A stretch of DNA of 64,000 nt from Halomonas sp. LBP4. GTDB lineage: Bacteria; Pseudomonadota; Gammaproteobacteria; Pseudomonadales; Halomonadaceae. How positions within the stretch are numbered: the stretch's first letter is position 1; each line of letters starts with the position of its first letter. The stretch spans positions 62,001 through 126,000 of the forward strand of contig NZ_PDOG01000007.1 of the NCBI RefSeq assembly GCF_003202205.1, written 5' to 3'. This document shows positions 36,224 through 44,792 of this stretch, piece by piece. A model generated the notes under the pieces. That model saw nothing but the letters and a program-made list of their open reading frames with translations, had not been told where the DNA came from and searched no databases. A program made the position numbers and the translations under genes.

Positions 36224-36686
36224 AACACGCCAGACCGAGGCACTTCCACGGGTTACCATCTATACCGACGGTGCCTGCCGCGGCAACCCGGGTCCCGGTG
36301 GCTGGGGCGCACTGCTGGTGAGCGGGAGCCACGAGAAGGTGCTCAACGGCTTCGAGGCCACCACCACCAACAATCGCATGGAGCTGATGGCGGCGATCAT
36401 GGCCCTGCGCGAGCTCAAGCGTCCCTGCGAGGTGGCGCTGTGGACCGACTCCGAGTACCTGCGCCGCGGCATCACCGAGTGGATCCACGGCTGGATCAAG
36501 CGCGGCTGGAAGACCGCCAGCCGCACGCCGGTAAAGAATGCCGAGCTGTGGCGTGAGCTCCATGAGGAGACCCACCGCCACCGGATCGAGTGGCACTGGG
36601 TCAAGGGCCACAGCGGCCACCCGGGCAACGAGCGCGCCGATGCCCTGGCCAACGAGGCCATCGACCGGCACCGGGCGCGCGCCTGA
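36216..36686 (+). CDS. rnhA: Ribonuclease HI
   Basis: A 156-residue enzyme that degrades RNA in RNA-DNA hybrids. Catalytic residues are visible: Asp in TIYTDGACRGNPGPGGWG, Glu in NRMELMAAI, Asp in LWTDSEYLRRG, and His/Asp in VKGHSGHPGNERADALAN. The start is GTG (36216) inside the methyltransferase gene, with AAAGGAAAGG upstream. dnaQ follows 44 bases downstream, as in E. coli, except that there the two genes are divergent. Confidence 0.96.
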   Translation: MTETRQTEALPRVTIYTDGACRGNPGPGGWGALLVSGSHEKVLNGFEATTTNNRMELMAAIMALRELKRPCEVALWTDSEYLRRGITEWIHGWIKRGWKTASRTPVKNAELWRELHEETHRHRIEWHWVKGHSGHPGNERADALANEAIDRHRARA

Positions 36687-36730
36687 ACCACCTTTCACAC
36701 CCTTGCAAGCCGAGCTGACGAGACCCCACC

Positions 36731-37483
36731 ATGCGCCAGATCATCCTGGATACCGAGACCACCGGCATCGACCCGCGTGACGGTCACCGGCTGGTCGAGA
36801 TAGGGGCGGTCGAGATGGTCAACCGCCGCCTCACCGGCAACAGCTATCACCAGTACATCAACCCCGAGCGGGAGATCGAGGCCGAGGCCGTGGCGGTGCA
36901 CGGCATCACCAACGAGCGGGTCGCCGACGAGCCGATCTTCGCCGCGATCGCCGACGATTTCTGGGCCTTCATCAAGGGGGCGGAACTGGTGATCCACAAC
37001 GCCCCCTTCGACGTGGGCTTCATGGATCACGAGTTCGAGATGCTCAACCGCCGGCGCGGCGAGCCGCGGCTGGGTCCGGTCGCCGAGCATTGCCGGATCC
37101 TCGACACCCTGCAGATGGCCCGGGACAAGCACCCCGGCCAGCGCAATAACCTCGATGCGCTGTGCAAGCGCTACGAGATCGACAACGGTCACCGGGTGCT
37201 CCACGGCGCCCTGCTCGATGCCGAGATCCTCGCGGATGTCTATCTGGCGATGACCGGTGGCCAGACGGCGCTTTCGCTCGATGCCTCCGCCAGCGGTGAG
37301 GGAACGACGAATGGCAGCACGGGCCTGGTCATCCGGCGCCTCGCCCTGGAGCCGGGTCGGCTGCGGGTGCTGCGTCCGAGCGAACCCGAGCTGGCGGCTC
37401 ATCAGGCCAAGCTGGCGCGTATCCGCGAGGCCGCCGGCGAGTGCCGCTGGGACCGGCTCGCCGAGGGTGAGGACGCGAGCTGA
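36731..37483 (+). CDS. dnaQ: DNA polymerase III epsilon subunit
   Basis: A 250-residue 3'-5' proofreading exonuclease. Exo I is LDTETTGIDPRDGHRLVEIG, Exo II is VIHNAPFDVGFMDHEF, and Exo III-epsilon is HRVLHGALLDAEILADVYL with the catalytic His. The C-terminal tail (after about 190) is the segment that binds the alpha subunit. Its stop overlaps the nudC start by one base (TGATG). Confidence 0.96.
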   Translation: MRQIILDTETTGIDPRDGHRLVEIGAVEMVNRRLTGNSYHQYINPEREIEAEAVAVHGITNERVADEPIFAAIADDFWAFIKGAELVIHNAPFDVGFMDHEFEMLNRRRGEPRLGPVAEHCRILDTLQMARDKHPGQRNNLDALCKRYEIDNGHRVLHGALLDAEILADVYLAMTGGQTALSLDASASGEGTTNGSTGLVIRRLALEPGRLRVLRPSEPELAAHQAKLARIREAAGECRWDRLAEGEDAS

Positions 37484-38256
37484 TGCTGCGTCGCGACCTC
37501 CCTGCCGGCGTCGGCAGCGGCCATGTCATCCGTCTCGCCGAGGGGCGCATCGCCCCGGCACCGGACGGGGGCATCCTGCAGCCACCGTGCCCCTGGACCC
37601 CCGAGATGCAGCCGCTCTGCTACTGGCACGACGCCCCGGTCGCGCTCAGCCTCGAGGACAGGGCGGACCCGGCATGGCCCGACGGGCGTGACTGGCTCGG
37701 CCGACTGCCGGAATCCTGGTTCGCCCTGCTCTCCACGGCCCTGCAGGTGGGGGCCTGGTTGCGCGATCACCGCTTCTGCGGTCGCTGCGGAGCTCCTGCC
37801 GCCCGGCTGGACGCCGAGTTCGCCATGCACTGCGAACGCTGTGGCCACCGCAACTACCCGCGCATCTCGCCTTGCATCATCACCCTGGTCACCCACGGCG
37901 AATCGCTGCTACTGGCCCGCAGCCCGCGGTTTGCACCCGGGCGATACTCGACCCTGGCCGGCTTCATCGAGCCGGGGGAGTCCGCCGAGGAGGCGGTGCG
38001 GCGCGAGATCTTCGAGGAGGTGGGGCTGACGGTGGGGCGGGTGCGCTACTTCAAGAGCCAGGCCTGGCCCTTTCCCCACGCGCTGATGCTGGGCTATTTT
38101 GCCGAGGCGGCGAGCCGTCGCATCCGCATCGACGGGGTCGAGATCTCCGATGCGGCCTGGTTCAGCCCGCGGCGTCTCCCGCAGTTGCCGCCGCTCTACT
38201 CGATCTCGCGGGCGCTGATCGAGACGCACCTCAATGAGGTACGGGTGGCGCCATGA
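37483..38256 (+). CDS. nudC: NAD(H) pyrophosphatase / RNA decapping enzyme NudC
   Basis: 257 residues. It has a zinc ribbon (FCGRCGAPAA ... CERCGHRNYPR), the Nudix box GFIEPGESAEEAVRREIFEE and the NudC-specific QAWPFPHALMLGY motif. It hydrolyses NADH and removes NAD caps from RNA 5' ends. Translation is coupled to dnaQ by TGATG. A short GC hairpin (38264-38278) lies just after the stop. Confidence 0.94.
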   Translation: MLRRDLPAGVGSGHVIRLAEGRIAPAPDGGILQPPCPWTPEMQPLCYWHDAPVALSLEDRADPAWPDGRDWLGRLPESWFALLSTALQVGAWLRDHRFCGRCGAPAARLDAEFAMHCERCGHRNYPRISPCIITLVTHGESLLLARSPRFAPGRYSTLAGFIEPGESAEEAVRREIFEEVGLTVGRVRYFKSQAWPFPHALMLGYFAEAASRRIRIDGVEISDAAWFSPRRLPQLPPLYSISRALIETHLNEVRVAP

Positions 38257-38283
38257 CGATGGGCCGCCCGTGCGGCGGGGTGC

Positions 38284-38595
38284 TCAGTCGGCGGGAAAGA
38301 GGCTGCCCAGCCGGGTCGCCAGCATGACGTTCCCTGTGGCCTTCAGCTTGCCGGTCATGAAGGCGGTCATGCCGTTGATTTCGCCGTTCATGACCCCCTT
38401 GAGGGTATCGGTGCTCATGCTCAGGGTCACGGAAGGGGCGTCGTGCTCGCCCTCCTCGACGGCGAGGCTGCCATCCTTCACCACCAGGTAGTGGCTGCCG
38501 GCATCGCTGAAGTGGAACTGGAAGACCTCGTCCATGCCGCTGGCGGCCTGGGGGTCGAAACGAGTCTGCAGCTTGTCGAGGGTGGAAGGGGTCAT
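38284..38595 (-). CDS. SCP2 sterol-binding domain protein
   Basis: 103 residues consisting of a single SCP2-type lipid-binding fold: DEVFQFHFSDAGSHYLVVKD, then TLSMSTDTLKGVMNGEINGM and AFMTGKLKATGNVMLATRL. Bacterial single-domain SCP2 proteins are thought to bind acyl chains or lipids in the cytoplasm; the ligand is unknown. The ATG at 38595 follows CCAAGGACCC. It is convergent with nudC and divergent from sohB. Confidence 0.87.
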   Translation of the reverse strand: MTPSTLDKLQTRFDPQAASGMDEVFQFHFSDAGSHYLVVKDGSLAVEEGEHDAPSVTLSMSTDTLKGVMNGEINGMTAFMTGKLKATGNVMLATRLGSLFPAD

Positions 38596-38759
38596 GTCGG
38601 GTCCTTGGTCGGTAGGGCCGTGGATCGGGGGAAGGGCGCGGGCGCCGTCGTCGAGATGCCCGAGGATATTTAAAACGATCGTTTCAATCAAGTATTGCTC
38701 CCGTTCCCGCTTCATGCTTGGCTGGGAGACGACGAGAACCGCGACGCGAGGAGAGCCCG

Positions 38760-39800
38760 GTGAACGAGTGGTTGACGGATTTCGGCATGTTCCTGGCCCA
38801 GGTGCTGAGCCTGGTGGTGATTGGCGGCCTGGTGGTGGCCGTGGCCGTGAAGGCCCGTGGCGAAGTGGGTGAACGCACCCGGCTGCGCATCGAGGAACTC
38901 AACGCGAACCGCGAATACCGACGCCGCCGCCTGGCCATGGCCGCCAGCGAGCCCGGCGAACGCAAGCGCCTGCTCAAGGGCTTTCGCCGGGATGACAAGT
39001 TCCGCAGCCGGCGTGGTCGCAAGGGGCGAGGGGAGCCGCGGCAGACGGTGTGGGTACTCGATTTTCATGGTGACATCCGGGCCAGTGCGACCGGGCGCCT
39101 CGGCGAGGAAGTCTCGGCGCTGCTCGATACCGCCGGGGAGGGTGACGAGGTGGTGATACGCCTGGAGTCGGCCGGGGGGTTGGTGCATGCCTATGGCCTG
39201 GCCGCCGCCGAGCTCGACCGCCTGCGCGCGGCGAAGTTGCGGACCACCGTCTGCGTCGACAAGGTGGCCGCCAGCGGCGGATACCTGATGGCCTGCGCCG
39301 CCGATCAGCTGCGGGCGGCACCCTTCGCGGTGCTCGGCTCCATCGGTGTGGTCGCCCAGTTGCCCAATGTCCACCGCCTGCTCAAGCGTCACGACATCGA
39401 CGTGGAACTGCTCACCGCCGGACGCTACAAGCGCACCCTGACGGTCTTCGGCGAGAATACCGAGGAGGGGCGCGCGAAGTTTCGCGAGGACCTGGAGACC
39501 ATTCATTCCCTGTTCAAGCGCCATGTGGCCGAGCGCCGCCGGCATCTCGATATCGAGGCGGTGGCCACCGGCGAGGTGTGGTATGGCAGTGAGGCGCTCG
39601 AGCAGGGGCTGGTCGACGCCTTGGGCACCAGCGAGGCCTATCTGGCCGAGCGGATGAAGGATGCCCGGGTGATCAGCCTGAAACTGGAGCCGAAGCGCAA
39701 GCTGAGCGAGCGCCTCGGCCTGGCGGTCTCTCGCGGCGTGGAGCGGGCGGTCGAGCGCGGCCTCGAGGTGCTGGAAGCCGGTCGCTGGCAGAAGCGCTGA
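38760..39800 (+). CDS. sohB: Inner-membrane peptidase SohB
   Basis: A 346-residue protease of the S49 (SppA-like) family. One N-terminal membrane anchor (FLAQVLSLVVIGGLVVAVAV) is followed by an S49_N region and the protease core. The catalytic Ser lies in VAASGGYLMACAAD and the general-base Lys in GRYKRTLTVFGENTEEG. The GTG start at 38760 is preceded by GCGAGGAGAG and gives the MNEWLTDFG N-terminus. It is convergent with the ArsR-type gene, nine bases apart. Confidence 0.92.
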   Translation: MNEWLTDFGMFLAQVLSLVVIGGLVVAVAVKARGEVGERTRLRIEELNANREYRRRRLAMAASEPGERKRLLKGFRRDDKFRSRRGRKGRGEPRQTVWVLDFHGDIRASATGRLGEEVSALLDTAGEGDEVVIRLESAGGLVHAYGLAAAELDRLRAAKLRTTVCVDKVAASGGYLMACAADQLRAAPFAVLGSIGVVAQLPNVHRLLKRHDIDVELLTAGRYKRTLTVFGENTEEGRAKFREDLETIHSLFKRHVAERRRHLDIEAVATGEVWYGSEALEQGLVDALGTSEAYLAERMKDARVISLKLEPKRKLSERLGLAVSRGVERAVERGLEVLEAGRWQKR

Positions 39801-39809
39801 CGGGCCCCC

Positions 39810-40139
39810 TCATGGCGTCGTGTCGAAGCCCAGCCGCCCGAGTGCCTCGATCACGGTGCGGGCACTCTCGCCGTGCAGCGAGTAGTAGATGGTCTGGGAG
39901 GCGCGTCGGGTGCTGACCAGGCCCTCGCGGCGCAGGATCGCCAGGTGCTGAGAGAGGGCCGACTGGCTCAGGCTGAGCCGTTGGTTGAGCTCCGTCACCG
40001 ACAATTCATTGCCGTCGAGCAGGCACAGGATCCGCAAGCGATTGTCATTGGCCATGGCCTTGAGCAGTGTGGTTGCCTGGTCGATGACCGGATCTCCTCC
40101 ATCGAGCAGGCGAGAGGCGACGCTGTTAGAGGTGCTCAT
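39810..40139 (-). CDS. ArsR-family transcriptional regulator (BigR/SqrR-like)
   Basis: A 109-residue winged-helix repressor. The HTH is LSVTELNQRLSLSQSALSQH followed by LAILRREGLVSTRRASQTIYYSL. The sequence NRLRILCLLDGNELSV resembles the BigR/SqrR group that senses persulfides through two cysteines. Only the first Cys (in ILCLL) is present here; the C-terminal half has none, so two-Cys chemistry is unlikely. The ATG at 40139 follows a G-rich ribosome site. The gene it controls is unknown; the nearest divergent gene is prpE. Confidence 0.85.
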   Translation of the reverse strand: MSTSNSVASRLLDGGDPVIDQATTLLKAMANDNRLRILCLLDGNELSVTELNQRLSLSQSALSQHLAILRREGLVSTRRASQTIYYSLHGESARTVIEALGRLGFDTTP

Positions 40140-40521
40140 GGTGATCCCCCCTGCGTTGACAGGCCCTGTGGCCCCGGCTCTATGCCCTGCAACCCGGCCG
40201 TCGCCGGCAGTTGAGGCGTTGCTGACGTTTGCCCGGCCCTCCCTGACTGACTCCGCCCTGGTCTTTCCCGGCAACCAGGCATTTCCTATTTTAATCATTG
40301 CTCAAGCATAGCTCACAGCAAGCCGGAGCAGGGCCCCGTTTTCACGATGGTTCAATGGCCAACGCCGACAGTTTGTGCTTTCCCCTGACTCGTTGTCGAC
40401 AATAAAGGGCGAAGATCTTCATCTTTTGTCGCAGATTAGCCGATGGTATGAGGGCGTCAGCGAAAAACTCCTCTAGAGTGTCAACAATTCCCGCCGTCAT
40501 CCGATTGCAGACAGGACGCAC
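40140..40521. other. 382-base intergenic region between ArsR-type gene and prpE
   Basis: No coding sequence with family similarity. It includes an AT-rich block around 40285-40315 and a perfect palindrome TTGTCGACAA at 40393-40402, about 120 bases before prpE. It presumably holds both divergent promoters. The palindrome is a candidate operator; the cognate protein is unknown. Confidence 0.5.
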
Positions 40522-42432
40522 ATGAGCACCTATCATCGCGAATTCCACCGCTCCATCGAGCAGCCCGAAGCCTTCTGGGCCGAACAGGCTCGCCGGCTTC
40601 CCTGGTTCACGCCGCCCACGACCATCCTCGAGTACGACGAGGCAGGACATGCCCGCTGGTTCGTCGATGGCGAGATCAATATTTGCCACGCGGCCCTGGA
40701 CCACCATGTGGAGCAGGGCCGTGGTGACCAGCCGGCGATCTTCTGGGATTCGCCGGTCACCGCCGGCAAGCGGGTGATCACCTATGCCGAGATGCGCGAC
40801 CAGGTGGCCCGCTTCGCCGGAGCGCTCAAGGGGCTCGGTGTGGAGAAGGGCGACCGGGTGGTGATCTACATGCCCATGGTGCCCGAGGCCCTGGTGGCGA
40901 TGTATGCCTGTGCCCGTCTCGGTGCGGTGCATTCGGTGGTGTTCGGCGGCTTCGCCCCCCACGAGCTGGCGGTGCGCATCGAGGATGCCGAGCCCCGGGT
41001 GGTGGTGGCCGCCTCCTGCGGCGTCGAGGTCGACCGGGTCATTCCCTACAAGCCGATCATCGACACCGCCATCGAGCAGAGCGCCCACAAGCCGGAGGCC
41101 TGCGTGGTACTGCAGCGCGAAGAGCTGACTGCCGAGCTGACCGGGCGTGATCATGACTGGGAGGCACTGGTGGCCGCCGCCACGCCGGCCGACTGTGTGC
41201 CGGTGAAGGGAGGTGACCCGCTCTACGTGCTCTACACCTCGGGCACCACCGGCAAACCCAAGGGGGTGGTGCGCGACACCGCGGGCTACGCGGTGGCGCT
41301 GCACTACTCCATGGAGACCATCTACGACATGGCCCCGGGGGAGGTGTTCTTCTCGGCCTCCGACGTGGGCTGGGTGGTCGGGCACTCCTACATCGTCTAT
41401 GCCCCGTTGCTGCGCGGCTGTACCACCGTGGTCTACGAGGGCAAGCCGGTGAAGACCCCGGATGCCGGCGCCTTCTGGCGCTTGATCAGCGAGTATCGGG
41501 TGAAGAGCTTCTTCACCGCGCCGACCGCCTTCCGCGCCATCAAGAAGGAGGACCCGGACGGCAAGCGGCTAGCGCAGCACGATATCTCCTGCCTCGAGGC
41601 GCTGTTCCTCGCCGGTGAGCGGCTCGACCCGCCGACCTTCCACTGGCTCGACGACCTGCTCGACGTGCCGGTGATCGACCACTGGTGGCAGACCGAGACC
41701 GGCTGGCCCATCGCCGCCAATCTGCACGGCCTCGAACCCATGCCCACCAAGGCCGGTTCGGCCACGGTGCCGGTACCCGGCTTCGACGTGCAGATCCTCG
41801 ACCGCGAGGGCGAGCAGGCCGCGGCCTTGGAGCAGGGCAGCGTGGTGATCAAGCAACCCTTGCCTCCGGGCTGCCTGGTGGGGGTATGGCGCGACCCGCA
41901 GCGCTTCCACAGCGCCTACATGGCGGCCTTCCCGGGCTACTACCTCACCGGTGATGGCGGCTACTTCGACGAGGACGGCTATCTCTTCATCATGGGGCGC
42001 ACCGATGACGTCATCAATATTGCCGGCCATCGCCTCTCCACCGGCGAGATGGAGGAGGTGGTCGGCGCGCACCCGGCGGTCGCCGAGTGCGCGGTGATCG
42101 GCATCCATGATGCCCTCAAGGGGCAGATCCCGGTGGGGCTGGTGATCCCCAAGGATGGTTTCGACGGTGACGAGGTGGCCCTGGAGGAAGCGCTGATCGC
42201 CCTGGTACGCGAGAAGATCGGCCCCATCGCCTGCTTCAAGCAGGTGCTGGTGGTCGACCGGCTGCCCAAGACCCGCTCCGGCAAGATCCTGCGCAAGCTG
42301 CTGCGCAACATCGCCGATGGGAAGGAGTACGGCGTGCCCTCGACCATCGATGACCCGGCAAGCCTGCAGGACGTCCACGAGGCGATGAAGGAGCGCTCGG
42401 TGGGGGCGGCCCACGAGGCCCGCCAGGTCTGA
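40522..42432 (+). CDS. prpE: Propionyl-CoA synthetase (acyl-CoA synthetase, PrpE-like)
   Basis: A 636-residue AMP-forming ligase. The P-loop is YTSGTTGKPKGVVRDTAGY (about 236-254), where VVRD is a common PrpE feature. The core motif WWQTETGWPIAANL and the hinge GRTDDVINIAGHRLSTGEME are present, and the catalytic, acetylatable Lys is in KTRSGKILRKLLRNIA. It activates propionate, and to a lesser degree acetate, to the CoA ester. Length and the NIAGHRLSTGEMEE variant favour PrpE over Acs. A stable hairpin follows the stop. Confidence 0.88.
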   Translation: MSTYHREFHRSIEQPEAFWAEQARRLPWFTPPTTILEYDEAGHARWFVDGEINICHAALDHHVEQGRGDQPAIFWDSPVTAGKRVITYAEMRDQVARFAGALKGLGVEKGDRVVIYMPMVPEALVAMYACARLGAVHSVVFGGFAPHELAVRIEDAEPRVVVAASCGVEVDRVIPYKPIIDTAIEQSAHKPEACVVLQREELTAELTGRDHDWEALVAAATPADCVPVKGGDPLYVLYTSGTTGKPKGVVRDTAGYAVALHYSMETIYDMAPGEVFFSASDVGWVVGHSYIVYAPLLRGCTTVVYEGKPVKTPDAGAFWRLISEYRVKSFFTAPTAFRAIKKEDPDGKRLAQHDISCLEALFLAGERLDPPTFHWLDDLLDVPVIDHWWQTETGWPIAANLHGLEPMPTKAGSATVPVPGFDVQILDREGEQAAALEQGSVVIKQPLPPGCLVGVWRDPQRFHSAYMAAFPGYYLTGDGGYFDEDGYLFIMGRTDDVINIAGHRLSTGEMEEVVGAHPAVAECAVIGIHDALKGQIPVGLVIPKDGFDGDEVALEEALIALVREKIGPIACFKQVLVVDRLPKTRSGKILRKLLRNIADGKEYGVPSTIDDPASLQDVHEAMKERSVGAAHEARQV

Positions 42433-42453
42433 CGGTCGGAACGGATGAGCGAC

Positions 42454-42480
42454 CCGCGCCGCCCCTGGAGGGCGGCGCGG
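42454..42480 (+). terminator. GC-rich hairpin after prpE
   Basis: An 11-bp stem (CCGCGCCGCCC at 42454-42464 against GGGCGGCGCGG at 42470-42480) with a five-base loop, 22 bases past the prpE stop. There is no T-run, so termination is probable but not certain. Confidence 0.5.
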
Positions 42481-42525
42481 TCGTCTGGGGCCGACGCGGA
42501 CATGGCCAGGCGCGCCACGAGGCCG

Positions 42526-42531
42526 TATAAT
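42526..42531 (+). promoter_or_regulatory. TATAAT -10 box upstream of the ybfF-like gene
   Basis: A perfect TATAAT 47 bases before the ATG at 42578. The -35 region is poor (TGGCCA 17 bases upstream), so this is a candidate only. Confidence 0.4.
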
Positions 42532-42577
42532 GCGCGCCCTGCTCGCCCCAGAAGCCACCGCAGCCGAGGAGATTGCC

Positions 42578-43354
42578 ATGCCCATCGCACTCAATCATGT
42601 GGATACCGGAGGAGCGGGCATTCCGCTGGTGGTCGTCCATGGCCTGTTCGGCAGCGCCGACAACTGGCGCTCCCACGTGAAGGCATGGCAGGAGGGGCGC
42701 CGGGTGATCACGGTGGACCTGCGCAACCACGGCCGTTCTCCCCATGCGGTGGGCATGGGCTATGACGCGATGGCCGCCGATCTGATCGCACTGCTGGACC
42801 GCCTCGGCATCGCGCGGGCCCACCTGCTGGGTCACTCCATGGGCGGCAAGGTAGCGATCAGCCTGGCACGACTCGCCCCGGAACGGGTGGCCTCGCTGAT
42901 CGTTGCCGACATCGCGCCACGCGCCTATGGCCATGACCACGACGCCGTCTTCGCCGCGCTGCGCCGGGTCTCCGAGGGCCGGCCCGCCAATCGCCGCGAG
43001 GCCGATGAGCTGCTCGCCGAGCATGTCGAGGAGCGCGGCGTGCGACTCTTCCTGGCCACCAATCTCGAACGGGCCGAGGAGGGCGGCCTGCAGCTGCGTC
43101 TGGGGCTCGACGAGATCCAGGAGGACTACGAGGCGATCATGGGAGCACCGGCCGGTGAAGGGGCCTACACCGGACCGACCCTGGTGCTGCGGGGAGCGAA
43201 CTCGCCCTACGTCACCGATGCGATGCTGCCCGAGCTTCGCGAGGTGTTGCCCGAGGCCCGTGTGGTGACCCTGGACGCCGGGCATTGGCTGCATGCCGAG
43301 CAGCCCGAGGCGTTTCGCCAGGCGGTGGACGACTTCCTGGCCGTACCGGCCTGA
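42578..43354 (+). CDS. ybfF: Alpha/beta-hydrolase, YbfF-like esterase
   Basis: 258 residues. The oxyanion segment VVVHGLFGSADNWRS, the strand ITVDLRNHGRSPHA and the nucleophile elbow LLGHSMGGKVAI (Ser) fit YbfF; the catalytic His is in DAGHWLHAEQPEAF. YbfF hydrolyses short acyl-CoA and ester substrates in vitro; the physiological role is unknown. GAGGAGATTGCC precedes the ATG at 42578. It ends seven bases from the convergent THI5-like gene. Confidence 0.87.
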   Translation: MPIALNHVDTGGAGIPLVVVHGLFGSADNWRSHVKAWQEGRRVITVDLRNHGRSPHAVGMGYDAMAADLIALLDRLGIARAHLLGHSMGGKVAISLARLAPERVASLIVADIAPRAYGHDHDAVFAALRRVSEGRPANRREADELLAEHVEERGVRLFLATNLERAEEGGLQLRLGLDEIQEDYEAIMGAPAGEGAYTGPTLVLRGANSPYVTDAMLPELREVLPEARVVTLDAGHWLHAEQPEAFRQAVDDFLAVPA

Positions 43355-43361
43355 TCCGGCC

Positions 43362-44627
43362 TCAGAAGGTACCCGGGTCGAGGACCAGGCGCTCCACCGG
43401 GGTCAGGTGCTCGACCAGGCCGGCCTCGTGCAGGAACTTCTCGAAGCGCGCATAGCGGCCATGGTCGACGGCCGCAGGGCTTGCGCTGAGGTGCAGCAGG
43501 ATGTCCGGCCAGGCCGCCAGGTTGGCCGGTGTCTCCAGTCCCGGCTCGGTGGCCAGCAACCGGGCCCAGGCCTCGGCGGGGTGCTCCAGGATCCAGGCGG
43601 TGGCTTCCTCCAGCGCTTCCACCAGGTGACGGATGGCCTCGCGCTGTCCGTTGAGCCGATCGCGGTTGGCGAGCAGGATCAGGCCATCGTGCAACGGCAC
43701 GCCGTGCTCCTCCACACGCATCAGGCGGGTGGCGACTCCCTCGTCGCCGAGCTGACGGGGCAGTAGATGGCGCATGGCGCCGATCACGCCATCCACCCGG
43801 TCCTCGCTCATCGCACGGGCCAGGCCGAAATTGACGTCACGCATCTCCACCTCGGCTCGCTTGACGCCATGGGGACGCAGCAGCATAGCGAGCAGGATTT
43901 CCCGGCTGTCCTCGTCGGCATGGCCGATGCGCCGTCCCGCCAGGTCGGCAGGCGAGTCGATGCCCAGGCCGTCACGGACGACCAGCGCGGCCAGTGAGCC
44001 GTCGACCAGGGTCGCGACCCGGATCAGCGGCAGGCCCTGATCGACCTTCAGGTGCAGCAGTGGCTGGCGGGTCAGGGCGAGATCCACCCGTGAGGCGGCG
44101 AGCAGCCTGGTCGGTACGTTGGGGTCGGCCGGTGTCGACAGTCTTACCTCGAGGCCACGCCGCGCGAACATGCCCTTGTCGCGTGCGACGATCAGGGCGG
44201 CATGCTGGGGGCTCGGGTACCAGTCGAGCATCACGTCCAGCTCCGTGACCGGCGGCGGCGCGATGGGCTCGGCCGGAGCCTGGGCGGTGCTGGGTACCGG
44301 AGGACCGGGATCCTCGTCGAGCCGTCCGGGCGGTGTCGCCATGGGCGCTTCTCCCGCCCCGCGACGCCGCACTTCAGGCGGCGGCGCGGCAGGTCCGGTC
44401 GTCGTCATGCCCTCGCTACTGCCACCGACCGTCTCCGCCGACGGCGCCGGCGGGGCATCGCCCAGCACGGGCACCATCACCTCGGTGCCCAGGGGCGGAT
44501 GGCCCAGGGGGGGAGCCGGCAATGGCTCGCCGCCGCCCCCGGCGGACGGCGAGGACAGCAGGGCCAGCGCCACGAGGCATGGCAGGACGAATCCCCAGCT
44601 CGGCAGGCGGCGAGCGCGAGTGGTCAT
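43362..44627 (-). CDS. THI5/NMT1-like periplasmic binding protein with long Pro-rich linker
   Basis: 421 residues. A signal/anchor segment (GFVLPCLVALALLSS) is followed by about 100 residues rich in Pro, Ala and Gly (29-125), then a SsuA/THI5-like domain: TELDVMLDWYPSPQHAALIV, VARDKGMFARRGLEV, LAASRVDLALTRQPLL. This resembles ThiY/pyrimidine-precursor binding proteins (LDWxPxxxHA). The low-complexity linker is unusual for the family and suggests a membrane-tethered or surface-extended receptor. No ABC permease or ATPase genes are nearby, so the partner and ligand are open. Confidence 0.78.
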   Translation of the reverse strand: MTTRARRLPSWGFVLPCLVALALLSSPSAGGGGEPLPAPPLGHPPLGTEVMVPVLGDAPPAPSAETVGGSSEGMTTTGPAAPPPEVRRRGAGEAPMATPPGRLDEDPGPPVPSTAQAPAEPIAPPPVTELDVMLDWYPSPQHAALIVARDKGMFARRGLEVRLSTPADPNVPTRLLAASRVDLALTRQPLLHLKVDQGLPLIRVATLVDGSLAALVVRDGLGIDSPADLAGRRIGHADEDSREILLAMLLRPHGVKRAEVEMRDVNFGLARAMSEDRVDGVIGAMRHLLPRQLGDEGVATRLMRVEEHGVPLHDGLILLANRDRLNGQREAIRHLVEALEEATAWILEHPAEAWARLLATEPGLETPANLAAWPDILLHLSASPAAVDHGRYARFEKFLHEAGLVEHLTPVERLVLDPGTF

Positions 44628-44792
44628 TGAGGGGGCTCCAACGGCTGGACACGACAGGTGCGCCCGTGGCGCGGCGCCAGTTTAGCCCCTGGCGCTTTGC
44701 CGTGGCCAGTTCGAGGCGCGACGGCTCGTCATCGCGACGGGCAACGGGGGGGCGTGCGATAATCGCGCTTCCAGTTATCAGGGCAGGACGCC

